Assembly: GCA_017996075.1 (NCBI GenBank) | Contig: JAGOHQ010000023.1 | Coordinates: forward strand, 1-9,867 | Reading direction: 5' to 3' | Source: Aliarcobacter sp. | GTDB lineage: Bacteria; Campylobacterota; Campylobacteria; Campylobacterales; Arcobacteraceae | DNA: 9,867 nt | Part shown: positions 1 through 7,778 of the stretch, piece by piece | How positions within the stretch are numbered: the stretch's first letter is position 1 | Layout of the letters: the number at the start of each line of letters is the position of its first letter | Position numbers and translations under genes: made by a program | The notes under the pieces: model-generated | The model's input: the letters and a program-made list of their open reading frames with translations, nothing else | The model's database searches: none | What the model was told of the DNA's origin: nothing

Positions 1-2
1 TA

Positions 3-542
3 GGATATGCAAGAGTTTCTACAACTGACCAAAACTTAACACTTCAAAAAGATGCTTTAGAAAAAGCTGGATGCGAAAGAATTTATGAAGATGAACTAAG
101 TGGTACAAAAGATAATCGCCCAGGTCTCTTAAAAGCTATTGAAATGCTAAGAGAAAATGATACTTTAGTTGTATGGAAACTTGACCGACTTGGTAGAAGT
201 GTAAAAAGTTTAATTGAACTTGTAAGTGTTCTAAATTCTAAAAATATACATTTTAAAAGTTTAACTGATTCAATAGATACATCAACACCAAGTGGAAGAT
301 TTTTCTTTCATGTAATGGCAAGTTTAGCCCAAATGGAAAGAGAATTAATTGTTGAAAGAACAAAAGCTGGACTTGAATCTGCTAAAAGATTAGGACGTGT
401 TGGTGGAAGAAAAAGAACTATGACAGATAGTAAACTTGCAAGTGCAAAGAAACTTTTAGAATCAGGTATCCCACCAAAAGATGTAGCAAAAGATTTAGGT
501 GTATCTTTAGCTACACTTTATAGGTGGATTCCTGCAAGTTAA
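3..542 (+). CDS. Serine recombinase, Hin/Gin/Pin DNA-invertase/resolvase family (5' end cut by window edge)
   Basis: This site-specific serine recombinase would cut and rejoin DNA at short paired sites, causing inversion or resolution. The frame is open from base 3, so 179 residues are visible against about 180-190 for the family; only the first few residues are missing. The N-terminal motif GYARVSTTDQ carries the catalytic Ser at visible residue 6. LSGT near residue 32, DRLGRS at about 61-66 and the stretch SLTDSIDTSTPSGRFFFHVM closely resemble phage and plasmid invertases (Gin, Pin). MASLAQMERELIVERT starts the long E helix. A GGRKR hinge and a C-terminal helix-turn-helix (about residues 140-177, ending in SLATLYRW) bind DNA. 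A shorter ORF from the ATG at 144 would lack the catalytic Ser and is not the real start. The gene converges on the metal-efflux cluster. I see no recognisable hix/gix-like crossover pair, so its target is unknown. Confidence 0.93.
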   Translation, partial: GYARVSTTDQNLTLQKDALEKAGCERIYEDELSGTKDNRPGLLKAIEMLRENDTLVVWKLDRLGRSVKSLIELVSVLNSKNIHFKSLTDSIDTSTPSGRFFFHVMASLAQMERELIVERTKAGLESAKRLGRVGGRKRTMTDSKLASAKKLLESGIPPKDVAKDLGVSLATLYRWIPAS

Positions 543-557
543 TCATATAATAGTTCC

Positions 558-887
558 TCAAACATTTTTATTTCCTATAAATATAATAAATGCACCAATC
601 ATTGCTAAACTTGCACCAATAATATCCCATCTATTAAAACTATCTTTTTCAACTAATACAAGCCATATTAAAGAGGCTATTATATAAATTCCACCATAAA
701 TAGCATAAACTCTTCCTGCATTTTCTACATCAATTTTTGTTAAAACATAAGCAAAAAGAACTAAAGAAACAACTCCTAAAGCTATCCACCAAGGAGTTCT
801 TTCAAGTCTAAAATATAACCAAAAAGTAAAACAGCCAAATATTTCAAAAAAAGCTGCTAAAAAAAATATCCCTAAATTACCTATCAT
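558..887 (-). CDS. YnfA/UPF0060-family small inner-membrane protein
   Basis: At 109 residues with four predicted membrane helices (about 3-25, 33-50, 60-80 and 87-105), this matches the YnfA (UPF0060) family in length and layout. Family hallmarks are EIFGC at 15-19, the AGRVYAIYGGIYI block at 57-69, and a short loop ending in NRWD at 85-88 before the last helix. YnfA proteins resemble half-size drug/metabolite transporters of the small multidrug resistance type, and Shigella YnfA has been linked to multidrug efflux; the substrate here cannot be read from sequence. The ATG follows a GGA-type ribosome binding site and lies 15 bases after the ATPase stop, so it is very likely the last gene of the metal-efflux transcript. 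Its stop faces the recombinase stop across 15 bases, and I see no terminator hairpin in that gap. Confidence 0.9.
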   Translation of the reverse strand: MIGNLGIFFLAAFFEIFGCFTFWLYFRLERTPWWIALGVVSLVLFAYVLTKIDVENAGRVYAIYGGIYIIASLIWLVLVEKDSFNRWDIIGASLAMIGAFIIFIGNKNV

Positions 888-902
888 ATATTGTCCAATA
901 TT

Positions 903-2987
903 TTATTTCTCTTTTATAGTATTTAGAATTCTCATAGAATTAAAAATAGCAAGTAAAGCTACACCAACATCTGCAAAAATCGCTTCTTTCATACCAATGA
1001 TTGCTCCTGCACCAAGAACAAGAAAACCAATTTTAACTATCATAATAAAAACAATATTTTGATAAACAATTGTTTTAGTTTTTTTAGCAATTTTTATAGC
1101 ATCAACAATAGATTGTATATTATCATTTAAAAGAATAATATCAGCAGATTTTACAGCTAAATCACTACCAATTCCACCCATAGCAATTCCAAGATCTGCG
1201 TTTGCTAAAGTTGGAGCATCATTTATTCCATCACCTACAAAAGCCGTAGGTTGATTCGTCTGTTTTTTTATCTTCTCAAAATAAGTCAATTTTTCTTGAG
1301 GTAAAAGTTCATATTTTACTTCATCTATGCCCAATACAGTAGCTACATTTAAAGCAACTTCCTTTTTATCTCCTGTTAACATATACGTTTTATTGATATT
1401 GAGTTTTTTGAGTTCACTAATGACGCTTTTTGCTTCAGTTTTGATAATATCATCTACTACAATATAACCTGCAAATACATTATCAATGGCGATTAAGATT
1501 GCACTTAAATTCTCTTTTACATCATCATATTGTATATTAAATTTTGTAAGAAGTTTTGTATTTCCTATTAAAACTTCTTTGTTATCTACAATTGCTTTTA
1601 TTCCCATGCCACCAAACTCTTCATGAGTTATTATATGTTTTAAGTCAATTTCTTTACCATAAGCCTTTACAATAGACAGTGCAATAGGATGCGTTGAAAA
1701 ACTCTCTGAATAGGCTGCAAGTTTTAAAAGTTCATCTTCTGGTAATAGTTTGCTCTTAATATCTGTGACTTCAAATACTCCATGGGTAAGTGTACCTGTT
1801 TTATCAAATACAATATTTCTTATTTCTGTTAGTTTTTCTACATAGTTTGCACCTTTTACCAATACACCTCTTTTAGATATAGCACCAATGGCACTAAAAA
1901 AAGATAATGGAACAGAAACCACTAAAGCACAAGGGCAAGAAATTACTAAAAAAATTAATCCTCTTTCTATCCAATCTGTAAACACTGCTCCTTGGATAAA
2001 TAATGGGGGAAGTGTACTTAATAAAACAGCAAGAATAACTACAATGGGTGTATAAACAGCAGCGAACTTCGAGATAAATTTCTCAGCAGATGCTTTTTTT
2101 GAAGCTGCATTTTCAATGAGTTCTACAATTTTAGCAATAGTTGAGTCTTTATAAAGGGATTTTACTTTTATATATGAAGCATTTGATATATTGATATAAC
2201 CACTGATAAGTTCTTCATTTTCATTGATGGTTTTAGGTTTAAATTCACCTGTAATTGTACTTGTATCAAAAGAACATTTTTTTGAAAGAAGTATCCCATC
2301 TACAGGTACTTTTTCTCCTACTTTAACTAAAATAGTATCGCCGATTTTTACATTTTCAGGTGTTTTTTGAATAATATTTTCACCCTCTTTAACATTTGCA
2401 AATTCAGGTTTAATATCTATAAGTGCATTAATATTATCTCTTGAATTATTAACAGCAACTGCTTGGAACATCTCTCCTATTTGATAAAATAGCATAACAG
2501 CAATCCCCTCAACATATTCACCCAATGCAAAGGCTCCAATAGTTGCAATGCTCATTAAAAAATGTTCATCAAATACTTTACCATTTTTTATATTTTTAAT
2601 AGCTTGAAATATTACATCCCGACCAACTAACAAATAAGCAGTTACATATAAAATGAGTTGAAGGTTTTTATTGCTTACATAGTTGTAAGATATAAATGTT
2701 AAAATAATAGAAATAATTGTAATTAATAAAAGTTTTTTATTAAGAAGTTCCCAAAAAGTTCTCTGTTTTTTTGTTTCATCTTTTATAATTAGGACTTGTT
2801 TCTCGATTTTTTGAATCTCATTTTCAATTTTGTCTAATAAATTTTTTTCACTTTTTTGTTCAAAACTCAAAGTCGAAGTAGCAAAATTTAATTTTACATT
2901 ACTAAGTTCATCGAGTTCATTTAATCTTTTTTCGATTTTTCCCGCACAATTTGCACAATCAAGATTTTGAAGTTTTACTGTTGTCAT
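903..2987 (-). CDS. P1B-2-type heavy-metal ATPase (Zn2+/Cd2+/Pb2+ exporter, ZntA/CadA-like)
   Basis: This 694-residue pump uses ATP to export divalent soft-metal ions from the cytoplasm. An N-terminal heavy-metal-associated domain (about 1-68) carries a Cys pair in LDCANCAGK (C11, C14). Core motifs are complete: TGE at 246-248 in the actuator domain, the membrane CPC at 351-353, DKTGTLT with phosphorylated D395, the SerThrHisPro motif at 431-434, TGD at 538-540 and GDGIND at 585-590. Subtype evidence is K652 in the seventh helix and D673 in the eighth (FADVGVALLA), which correspond to the ZntA membrane Lys and Asp that define the Zn/Cd/Pb class rather than the Cu class. The ATG at 2987 has an AAAGGA ribosome binding site about nine bases upstream. 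It follows the FixH-like gene, with a strong hairpin between them. Zinc or cadmium is the best guess; the exact ion preference is not readable. Confidence 0.95.
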   Translation of the reverse strand: MTTVKLQNLDCANCAGKIEKRLNELDELSNVKLNFATSTLSFEQKSEKNLLDKIENEIQKIEKQVLIIKDETKKQRTFWELLNKKLLLITIISIILTFISYNYVSNKNLQLILYVTAYLLVGRDVIFQAIKNIKNGKVFDEHFLMSIATIGAFALGEYVEGIAVMLFYQIGEMFQAVAVNNSRDNINALIDIKPEFANVKEGENIIQKTPENVKIGDTILVKVGEKVPVDGILLSKKCSFDTSTITGEFKPKTINENEELISGYINISNASYIKVKSLYKDSTIAKIVELIENAASKKASAEKFISKFAAVYTPIVVILAVLLSTLPPLFIQGAVFTDWIERGLIFLVISCPCALVVSVPLSFFSAIGAISKRGVLVKGANYVEKLTEIRNIVFDKTGTLTHGVFEVTDIKSKLLPEDELLKLAAYSESFSTHPIALSIVKAYGKEIDLKHIITHEEFGGMGIKAIVDNKEVLIGNTKLLTKFNIQYDDVKENLSAILIAIDNVFAGYIVVDDIIKTEAKSVISELKKLNINKTYMLTGDKKEVALNVATVLGIDEVKYELLPQEKLTYFEKIKKQTNQPTAFVGDGINDAPTLANADLGIAMGGIGSDLAVKSADIILLNDNIQSIVDAIKIAKKTKTIVYQNIVFIMIVKIGFLVLGAGAIIGMKEAIFADVGVALLAIFNSMRILNTIKEK

Positions 2988-3009
2988 TGATATTTTTCCT
3001 TTAAAGTAA

Positions 3010-3040
3010 AAGATAAGAGATGTTAAATATCTCTTATCTT
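3010..3040 (-). terminator. Stem-loop between FixH-like gene and ATPase gene (possible terminator or attenuator)
   Basis: A perfect 12-bp inverted repeat (3010-3021 pairing with 3029-3040) with a 7-base loop begins 12 bases after the FixH-like stop codon. On the minus strand its 3' arm ends in TT and runs into TTACTTT, a weak U-rich tail. This looks like an AT-rich intrinsic terminator or a partial attenuator within the operon. It could also be an mRNA-processing or stability hairpin, because the ATPase gene starts only 22 bases further on and has no obvious promoter in between. Confidence 0.5.
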
Positions 3041-3052
3041 ACTTATTTTTCG

Positions 3053-3322
3053 TTAATTAAATGCAAAAGAACCTTTTGAAGTTCGAGTAACTCCTCCTGT
3101 CATTATATTATATGTGATAACGTATCCATATTCACCCTTTTCTGAAAGCGTAACATTAAATGAATAGTTTTTTTTATCATTTACTTTATTACTATTATAC
3201 TCAACTACTTCACCATTTGGTTTATATACTTTTAAATTTACATTTACTTTATCCAATGGTTTATTCTGATAAAGAATTTTTATATTAAATTCATTATCTC
3301 CTAATTTTAATTCATCGTACAC
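3053..3322 (-). CDS. FixH/YtkA-like small secreted accessory protein (shortest form, GTG start)
   Basis: From the only canonical in-frame start, GTG at 3322, this gives 89 residues. The true protein almost certainly begins upstream (see 3323-3445), because GTG cuts into the first beta strand (YRVLVKVYDELKLGDN). The sequence is beta-rich, with strands around NEFNIKILY, NVNLKVYKPNGEVVEY, YSFNVTL and YGYVITYNIM, and the Lys-Pro-Asn-Gly turn is typical of FixH/YtkA-like immunoglobulin-fold domains. Such proteins are often encoded beside heavy-metal RND pumps and P-type ATPases. A periplasmic accessory role in metal handling is inferred; the 89-residue form has no Cys or His and only one Met (in NIMTGG), so no metal site is evident. 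It lies between the RND pump gene and the ATPase gene in the same direction. Confidence 0.7.
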   Translation of the reverse strand: MYDELKLGDNEFNIKILYQNKPLDKVNVNLKVYKPNGEVVEYNSNKVNDKKNYSFNVTLSEKGEYGYVITYNIMTGGVTRTSKGSFAFN

Positions 3323-3445
3323 TTTTACTAAAACTCTATAGTCTTTAGTAGTTTGATGTGATAAATATATCTCTTTTGCATTTAAAGAAGTAGTCCCACT
3401 TAATAAAATTCCTGATACAAGTAATATTCTGAGTAAATTTTTCCT
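3323..3445 (-). other. In-frame signal-peptide extension of the FixH-like gene lacking a start codon
   Basis: The reading frame stays open upstream of the GTG and encodes a textbook signal peptide: KNLLR, then the hydrophobic ILLVSGILLSG, then a SLNA cleavage site before KEIYLS. No ATG, GTG or TTG occurs in frame. The codon at 3445-3443 is AGG. It sits where a start is expected: five or six bases after an AAAAGGA ribosome binding site (3457-3451) and directly before KNLLR. One base change (ATG to AGG) would explain it, giving an ancestral protein of 130 residues. It is either a start-codon loss, a non-canonical start such as the ATA at 3427, or a sequence error in this A-rich stretch. Confidence 0.6.
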
Positions 3446-3468
3446 TTTTTTCCTTTTGTTTGATTTAA

Positions 3469-3474
3469 ATTATA
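3469..3474 (-). promoter_or_regulatory. Possible internal -10 box upstream of the FixH-like gene
   Basis: A perfect TATAAT lies on the minus strand starting right after the RND pump stop codon and about 11 bases before the FixH-like ribosome binding site. No good -35 element is visible 16-18 bases upstream. In such AT-rich DNA a TATAAT can arise by chance. It could drive a secondary transcript of the FixH-like, ATPase and YnfA genes. Confidence 0.25.
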
Positions 3475-6400
3475 TTATTGAGCTTTTAAGCTAACTGTGA
3501 CTTTTTCTTCTCCATGATGATCGTTTTTATAAAACAAATAATATGTTGAAGGTAAAATCAGAAGGGTTAATAGTGTTGAACTTATTATTCCTCCAATTAC
3601 AACGACGGATAAGGGATATTGTATTTCACTTCCTACTCCTGTAGCAAACAACAAAGGTAAAATACCAAAAAGTGTTGTAAATGCTGTCATTAAAACAGGT
3701 CTGAGTCGCAATAGTGTTGCATCTTTTAGAAGAGTTTTTAAATCCACATGGGGAAATTTTTCTCTTAATTCATCGATAAAACTAACAAGTACGATTCCAT
3801 TGAGTATAGCAATAGCAAAAATTGCAATAAATCCTACAATAGCAGATACCGATAAATATACACCACTTGCTACCAACGCTAAAATAGCACCAATTAAACC
3901 AAATGGAACATTCAATAAAATCAATAAGGCTTTTTTTAATGAATTAAAGGCAGTATATAATAGCAATATTACAAGAAATACTGATAAAGGTACTAGTATC
4001 ATAAGCTTTTGCGTAGCTTCCTGCATATTTTTAAAATCACCTGCCCATTCTATAAAATAACCCGTTGGCATATCCACTTTTTCTTGTATTATCTCATTTG
4101 CTTCTTTAACAAATGATGCAATATCTCTTCCATCAACTTCTATAGAAAGTACCATATAACGATTTAAATTCTCTCTTTTAATAAATGAGGGACCTTGAAC
4201 AATCGATATTTTACTGATTTGTTCTAATGTTACAACAGCTCCTGAAGAAGAACGCAAGGTTAATTCTTTAATACTTTGAATATCCTTTTTAGCATTTTCT
4301 ATTTTTGCGACAATACCAAATCGTTTTACACCTTCAATTTTTTCTGTAACTTCTTCTTCTCCTATACCATTTCGAATCACACTCATTACTTCATCAACAT
4401 TAATTCCATATCGAGCAAGTGCCAAATAATCAGGTTCAATTTTAATTTGAGATTGTCCCAATTGTGATTCAAGACTCAATTGTTTTGCACCATCAATATC
4501 ACTAATGTTTTGCTGTATTTTTGTGGCAATATCATTAAGTACTTTTTGGTCATTTCCAAATACTTTTATGGCTAATTCAGCTTTAACACCTGCTAATAAC
4601 TCTTCAACTCTCATAGCAATAGGTTGTGTAGGAACAAATTGTACATATTCAAACTTTTTCTCAAGTTTTTCATTAAGTTCATTTGTCAATTGTTCTAAAT
4701 CTTCAATATCATTACTAAGCGTTAATAAGACTTCCATATAGTTTGGTTGAGCAGTTTCACCTTTTTCACTTCTTCCCATCATTGATAAAACAGAAAGAAC
4801 CTCTTTGGGATACTCTTTTAAGATATACTTCTCAACTTCTTGTGCCATTTCAACTGATTGACTAAGACTTGTTCCAGGAATTGCTACTACTCTGTACATG
4901 ATTGATTCTTCATTTAAAGTTGGCATAAACTCTCGTCCTTGAAAAGACAATAATGCTACGCAGATAAAAAACAAAGCAGATATACCTATAAAAAGCTTTT
5001 TTGCATTATTTAAAGCAAAAACCAATATTGGACTGTATCCATGTTTAATCTTTTTCATAATTGAGTTATCAGAACTCTTTGCTGGTTTTAGCAATAAGTA
5101 AGTTAATACAGGAACTAAGATTAAAGCAACAGCTAATGAACCCAACATAACAAATACAATATTAATCGCCATAGGACTGTAGAGTTTTCCTGCTAAACCA
5201 CCTAAACTTAACAATGGTATAAATACTGCTGCAATAACTAAAATAGCAAATGTTACAGGAGTAGCTACTTCTTTTGTGGATTCTGCGACAATTTCAAATT
5301 TACTTTTATCTTTTTCATCATGAAGTTTTCTAAAAGTATTTTCAACAATTACAATGGTACCATCAACAATCATACCAACTGCAATTGCTAAACCACTTAG
5401 ACTCATCAAGTTTGCACTTAATCCAAAATACTCCATAAGTAAAAAGGCAATAAGTAAAGATACAGGTAATGATAATATAACAATAAATGCGGAACGAAGT
5501 TCAAATAAGAATAAAAACAGTACAATTGCAACTAAAACAACTCCTGAAGTTAATGCAGATGTCATAGTATTCACTGCTTTTAATGTGATTTCTGAACGGT
5601 CATAAATTGGGTTTATTTCTACACCATCTGGCAATGTTGAGTTAACTGTTAAAATTTTTTCTTTTAATAATTCAACTACTTTTGCCGCATTTGTTTCTGT
5701 TCTTTGTAATACCATTCCAATAACAGCTTCTTTTCCATCAATAGAGATGGCTCCAAATCTTGGCATCGAACCTATTTGTACTTTTGCAACATCTTGAATA
5801 ACGATTGCTTGTCCATTTTGTGATTTAATCACACTATTTTTTATATCATCAATATTTTTATATAAACCAGCACCTCGAATAAGAAACTGTTCTTTATTAA
5901 ACTCTAAATATTGTCCACCTGCTGCTATATTACTTCGTTGTAGTGCTTGAACGACATCATCATAAGTAATATTTAAGCTTTGTAGCTTTTTAGTATCAAT
6001 TAAGACATCATATTGTTTTTCTTTTCCTCCCCATCCAATGACTTCTTCAACACCTTTTACACTTTTAAACAAAGGACTTACAATATACTCTTGCATTTCT
6101 CTTAACTCTTGCAAAGAGTATTGATTGTTTTTATCTTTTATCTCATACCAAAATACTTGTCCTAAACCTGTTGTATTGGGTCCAAGTGTAGGTTTTCCCC
6201 AACCATTTGGAATGTCAACTGTATTTAATCGCTCACTTACAAGTTGTCTTAGAAAGTTTATATCCATATCATCTTCAAAAAATATAGAGACATACGATAA
6301 TCCAAATATAGAATTGGACGTTATCATTTCAACGCCTGCCATACCAGACATTGCTGATTCAATCGGATAAGTAATTAACTTTTCAATATCTTCTGCAGAA

Positions 6401-6567
6401 TTCCCTGGGCTTTCTGTATAAATCACTACTTGCTTAGGAGTAATATCAGGAAATGCATCAACAGGGATATTTTTATAGGCTCTAAATCCCAATGCACAAA
6501 TGGATATAAAAAGAACAATGACTAAAAGTCTGTATTTTAAAGATAGGTCAATAAGTTTATCTAACAT
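3475..6567 (-). CDS. czcA: Heavy-metal RND efflux pump, CzcA/CusA family
   Basis: This proton-driven inner-membrane pump of 1030 residues has the usual length of heavy-metal RND transporters. It starts with a first helix (about 14-30) followed by IPVDAFPDITPKQV, typical of the family. A first large periplasmic porter domain follows, then helices 2-6 with the TM4 motif GMIVDGTIVIVEN (D402 and E409, proton relay), a central REFMPTLNEES junction (545-555), a second porter domain and the final helices (about 855-1010). M574 and M611 align roughly with two of the three CusA copper-site Met, but the third is replaced in the stretch MRVEELLAGVK, which looks like CzcA. TM4 has Ala (396) where CzcA has its first Asp. 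The substrate is therefore probably a divalent ion such as Zn, Cd or Co, with Cu/Ag not excluded. The ATG is preceded by AGGGGAT and lies eight bases after the adaptor gene's stop. Confidence 0.95.
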   Translation of the reverse strand: MLDKLIDLSLKYRLLVIVLFISICALGFRAYKNIPVDAFPDITPKQVVIYTESPGNSAEDIEKLITYPIESAMSGMAGVEMITSNSIFGLSYVSIFFEDDMDINFLRQLVSERLNTVDIPNGWGKPTLGPNTTGLGQVFWYEIKDKNNQYSLQELREMQEYIVSPLFKSVKGVEEVIGWGGKEKQYDVLIDTKKLQSLNITYDDVVQALQRSNIAAGGQYLEFNKEQFLIRGAGLYKNIDDIKNSVIKSQNGQAIVIQDVAKVQIGSMPRFGAISIDGKEAVIGMVLQRTETNAAKVVELLKEKILTVNSTLPDGVEINPIYDRSEITLKAVNTMTSALTSGVVLVAIVLFLFLFELRSAFIVILSLPVSLLIAFLLMEYFGLSANLMSLSGLAIAVGMIVDGTIVIVENTFRKLHDEKDKSKFEIVAESTKEVATPVTFAILVIAAVFIPLLSLGGLAGKLYSPMAINIVFVMLGSLAVALILVPVLTYLLLKPAKSSDNSIMKKIKHGYSPILVFALNNAKKLFIGISALFFICVALLSFQGREFMPTLNEESIMYRVVAIPGTSLSQSVEMAQEVEKYILKEYPKEVLSVLSMMGRSEKGETAQPNYMEVLLTLSNDIEDLEQLTNELNEKLEKKFEYVQFVPTQPIAMRVEELLAGVKAELAIKVFGNDQKVLNDIATKIQQNISDIDGAKQLSLESQLGQSQIKIEPDYLALARYGINVDEVMSVIRNGIGEEEVTEKIEGVKRFGIVAKIENAKKDIQSIKELTLRSSSGAVVTLEQISKISIVQGPSFIKRENLNRYMVLSIEVDGRDIASFVKEANEIIQEKVDMPTGYFIEWAGDFKNMQEATQKLMILVPLSVFLVILLLYTAFNSLKKALLILLNVPFGLIGAILALVASGVYLSVSAIVGFIAIFAIAILNGIVLVSFIDELREKFPHVDLKTLLKDATLLRLRPVLMTAFTTLFGILPLLFATGVGSEIQYPLSVVVIGGIISSTLLTLLILPSTYYLFYKNDHHGEEKVTVSLKAQ

Positions 6568-6575
6568 AATATCCC

Positions 6576-7778
6576 CTAGTGCCCATGTCCGTCACCCATT
6601 GATGATTTTAATACCAATGACTTCACATAATATGTTTTATCACTGACATACTCTTCATTAATATTTAAACCTTCAATGGCAACATAAGAGTCATCTTGAT
6701 TAACAATTTTTACATCTCTTGCTTCATATTGAGGTTCTTCTTCATGAGAATCACCCTCTTTTTTATGTTCATCATTATGTTCATCTTTGTCATTATGTTC
6801 ATCTTTATGCCCATCTTTATCTTCATGCTTATCTTCTTTATCATGCTCATCATTGTGTTCTTTACTGCTTTTTGCTTTCTCTTCATGAACTTCCTGTTTT
6901 GGTACAAAAACAACCCATTCATTATTTAAAAAAGTCAGTGCGGTTTTTTTAACTGCCAAATATTTTTTATCAGTATTGATATATAAAGTAGAGTTAATAT
7001 ATGAATTGATAAATAATCCATCAATAGGTTCATTTATACTTGATAATACAACAATTCTTTGAGTGGTTTCATCCAATTCAGGCAAGATTTTGTCTATATA
7101 AGTGGCAAAGGTTTTGTTGTTATGTGTAATAGTAATTTTTTGTCCCACTTTTAAATCATTTGCATAGGATAAAGGAATATAAGATTTAAGATAAAAAGCT
7201 TGCTCCTTTATAACTGTAGCAATTTCTGTATCTTTTGAAACAGTTGCATGTTTTCCCTTTAACAATGTTCCAATACGTCCTGCATTGTGTGCTCTTAAAA
7301 TATATTTTGATGTAGTATTACTTATATTTTTTGTTTCTATTCCTAAGGTCTCTAACTGTGATGTTAAGGTCTCAAGTTTGGCTAACATTTCATTGTTTTC
7401 AATATTGATACGATTTAATGCTTCTAAAGATATGATGCCTTTATCATAAAGCTGTTTGTTGGCTTCATACGTTTTATTCATACTCAAATATTGATTTTTT
7501 AAAGAGAGATATTCAGCACTCATTTTTGACAGTTCAATTGATTCAATCAAAGCTATTTTTTGACCTTTGTTAACTGTTTCTCCTTCTTTAACATAGTACT
7601 CTGTAATTTGACCATCCAACAAAGTCATGATGGATTGTTTTGCCGAAGAGAGCTGAACAATTTTTGAATTTAATTCAATTGATTTCCCAAATTCATGAAT
7701 TTGAACTTTTTCTATGGGTATTTCAATCGCATAAAGTCCAATAATAAAAGATAAACTAATTAATAAGATTTTGTGCAT
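6576..7778 (-). CDS. czcB: RND periplasmic adaptor (CzcB-like membrane fusion protein) with His-rich insertion
   Basis: This 400-residue adaptor would link the RND pump to the outer-membrane channel. The order is: signal peptide (about 1-17); lipoyl/barrel-sandwich half with LLDGQITEYYVKEGETVNKG (53-72); helical hairpin (about 80-148); second lipoyl half with ILRAHNAGRIG (160-170); beta barrel (about 195-270); and a membrane-proximal domain (271-392). A highly charged insertion, residues 298-345, splits the membrane-proximal domain between WVVFVPK and YEARDVKIV. It holds nine His among many Asp/Glu/Lys, and the protein ends in GDGHGH. His-rich stretches in CzcB-type adaptors suggest periplasmic Zn/Co/Cd binding; that function is inferred here. 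The start is supported by AAGGAG seven bases upstream, and the gene overlaps the end of the outer-membrane factor gene by 23 bases. Confidence 0.93.
   Translation of the reverse strand: MHKILLISLSFIIGLYAIEIPIEKVQIHEFGKSIELNSKIVQLSSAKQSIMTLLDGQITEYYVKEGETVNKGQKIALIESIELSKMSAEYLSLKNQYLSMNKTYEANKQLYDKGIISLEALNRINIENNEMLAKLETLTSQLETLGIETKNISNTTSKYILRAHNAGRIGTLLKGKHATVSKDTEIATVIKEQAFYLKSYIPLSYANDLKVGQKITITHNNKTFATYIDKILPELDETTQRIVVLSSINEPIDGLFINSYINSTLYINTDKKYLAVKKTALTFLNNEWVVFVPKQEVHEEKAKSSKEHNDEHDKEDKHEDKDGHKDEHNDKDEHNDEHKKEGDSHEEEPQYEARDVKIVNQDDSYVAIEGLNINEEYVSDKTYYVKSLVLKSSMGDGHGH
6772..6807. repeat. 18-base tandem repeat (two copies) in the His-rich insertion of the adaptor gene
   Basis: Two adjacent 18-base units, 6772-6789 and 6790-6807, match at 17 of 18 positions and encode the repeated hexapeptide KDEHND twice. 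Related GAxCAx-type codon runs (His-Asp-Glu-Lys-Asn) continue on both sides over about 6744-6887. Whole-codon units allow in-frame gain or loss by slippage. The low complexity also keeps other frames open on both strands; those frames are not genes. Confidence 0.75.

Noticed and set aside
3800..6370. Several plus-strand open frames of 63-86 codons inside the RND pump gene
   Set aside because: All lie antisense to a full-length, motif-complete pump gene and show no family features.
6771..6860. Possible CRISPR-like regular repeat
   Set aside because: The periodicity is in-frame coding repetition in the adaptor gene, with no spacers.
6696..6952. Overlapping open frames on both strands across the adaptor's His-rich region
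   Set aside because: They are low-complexity shadows of the repetitive His/Asp/Glu/Lys codons, without ribosome binding sites or protein-like composition.
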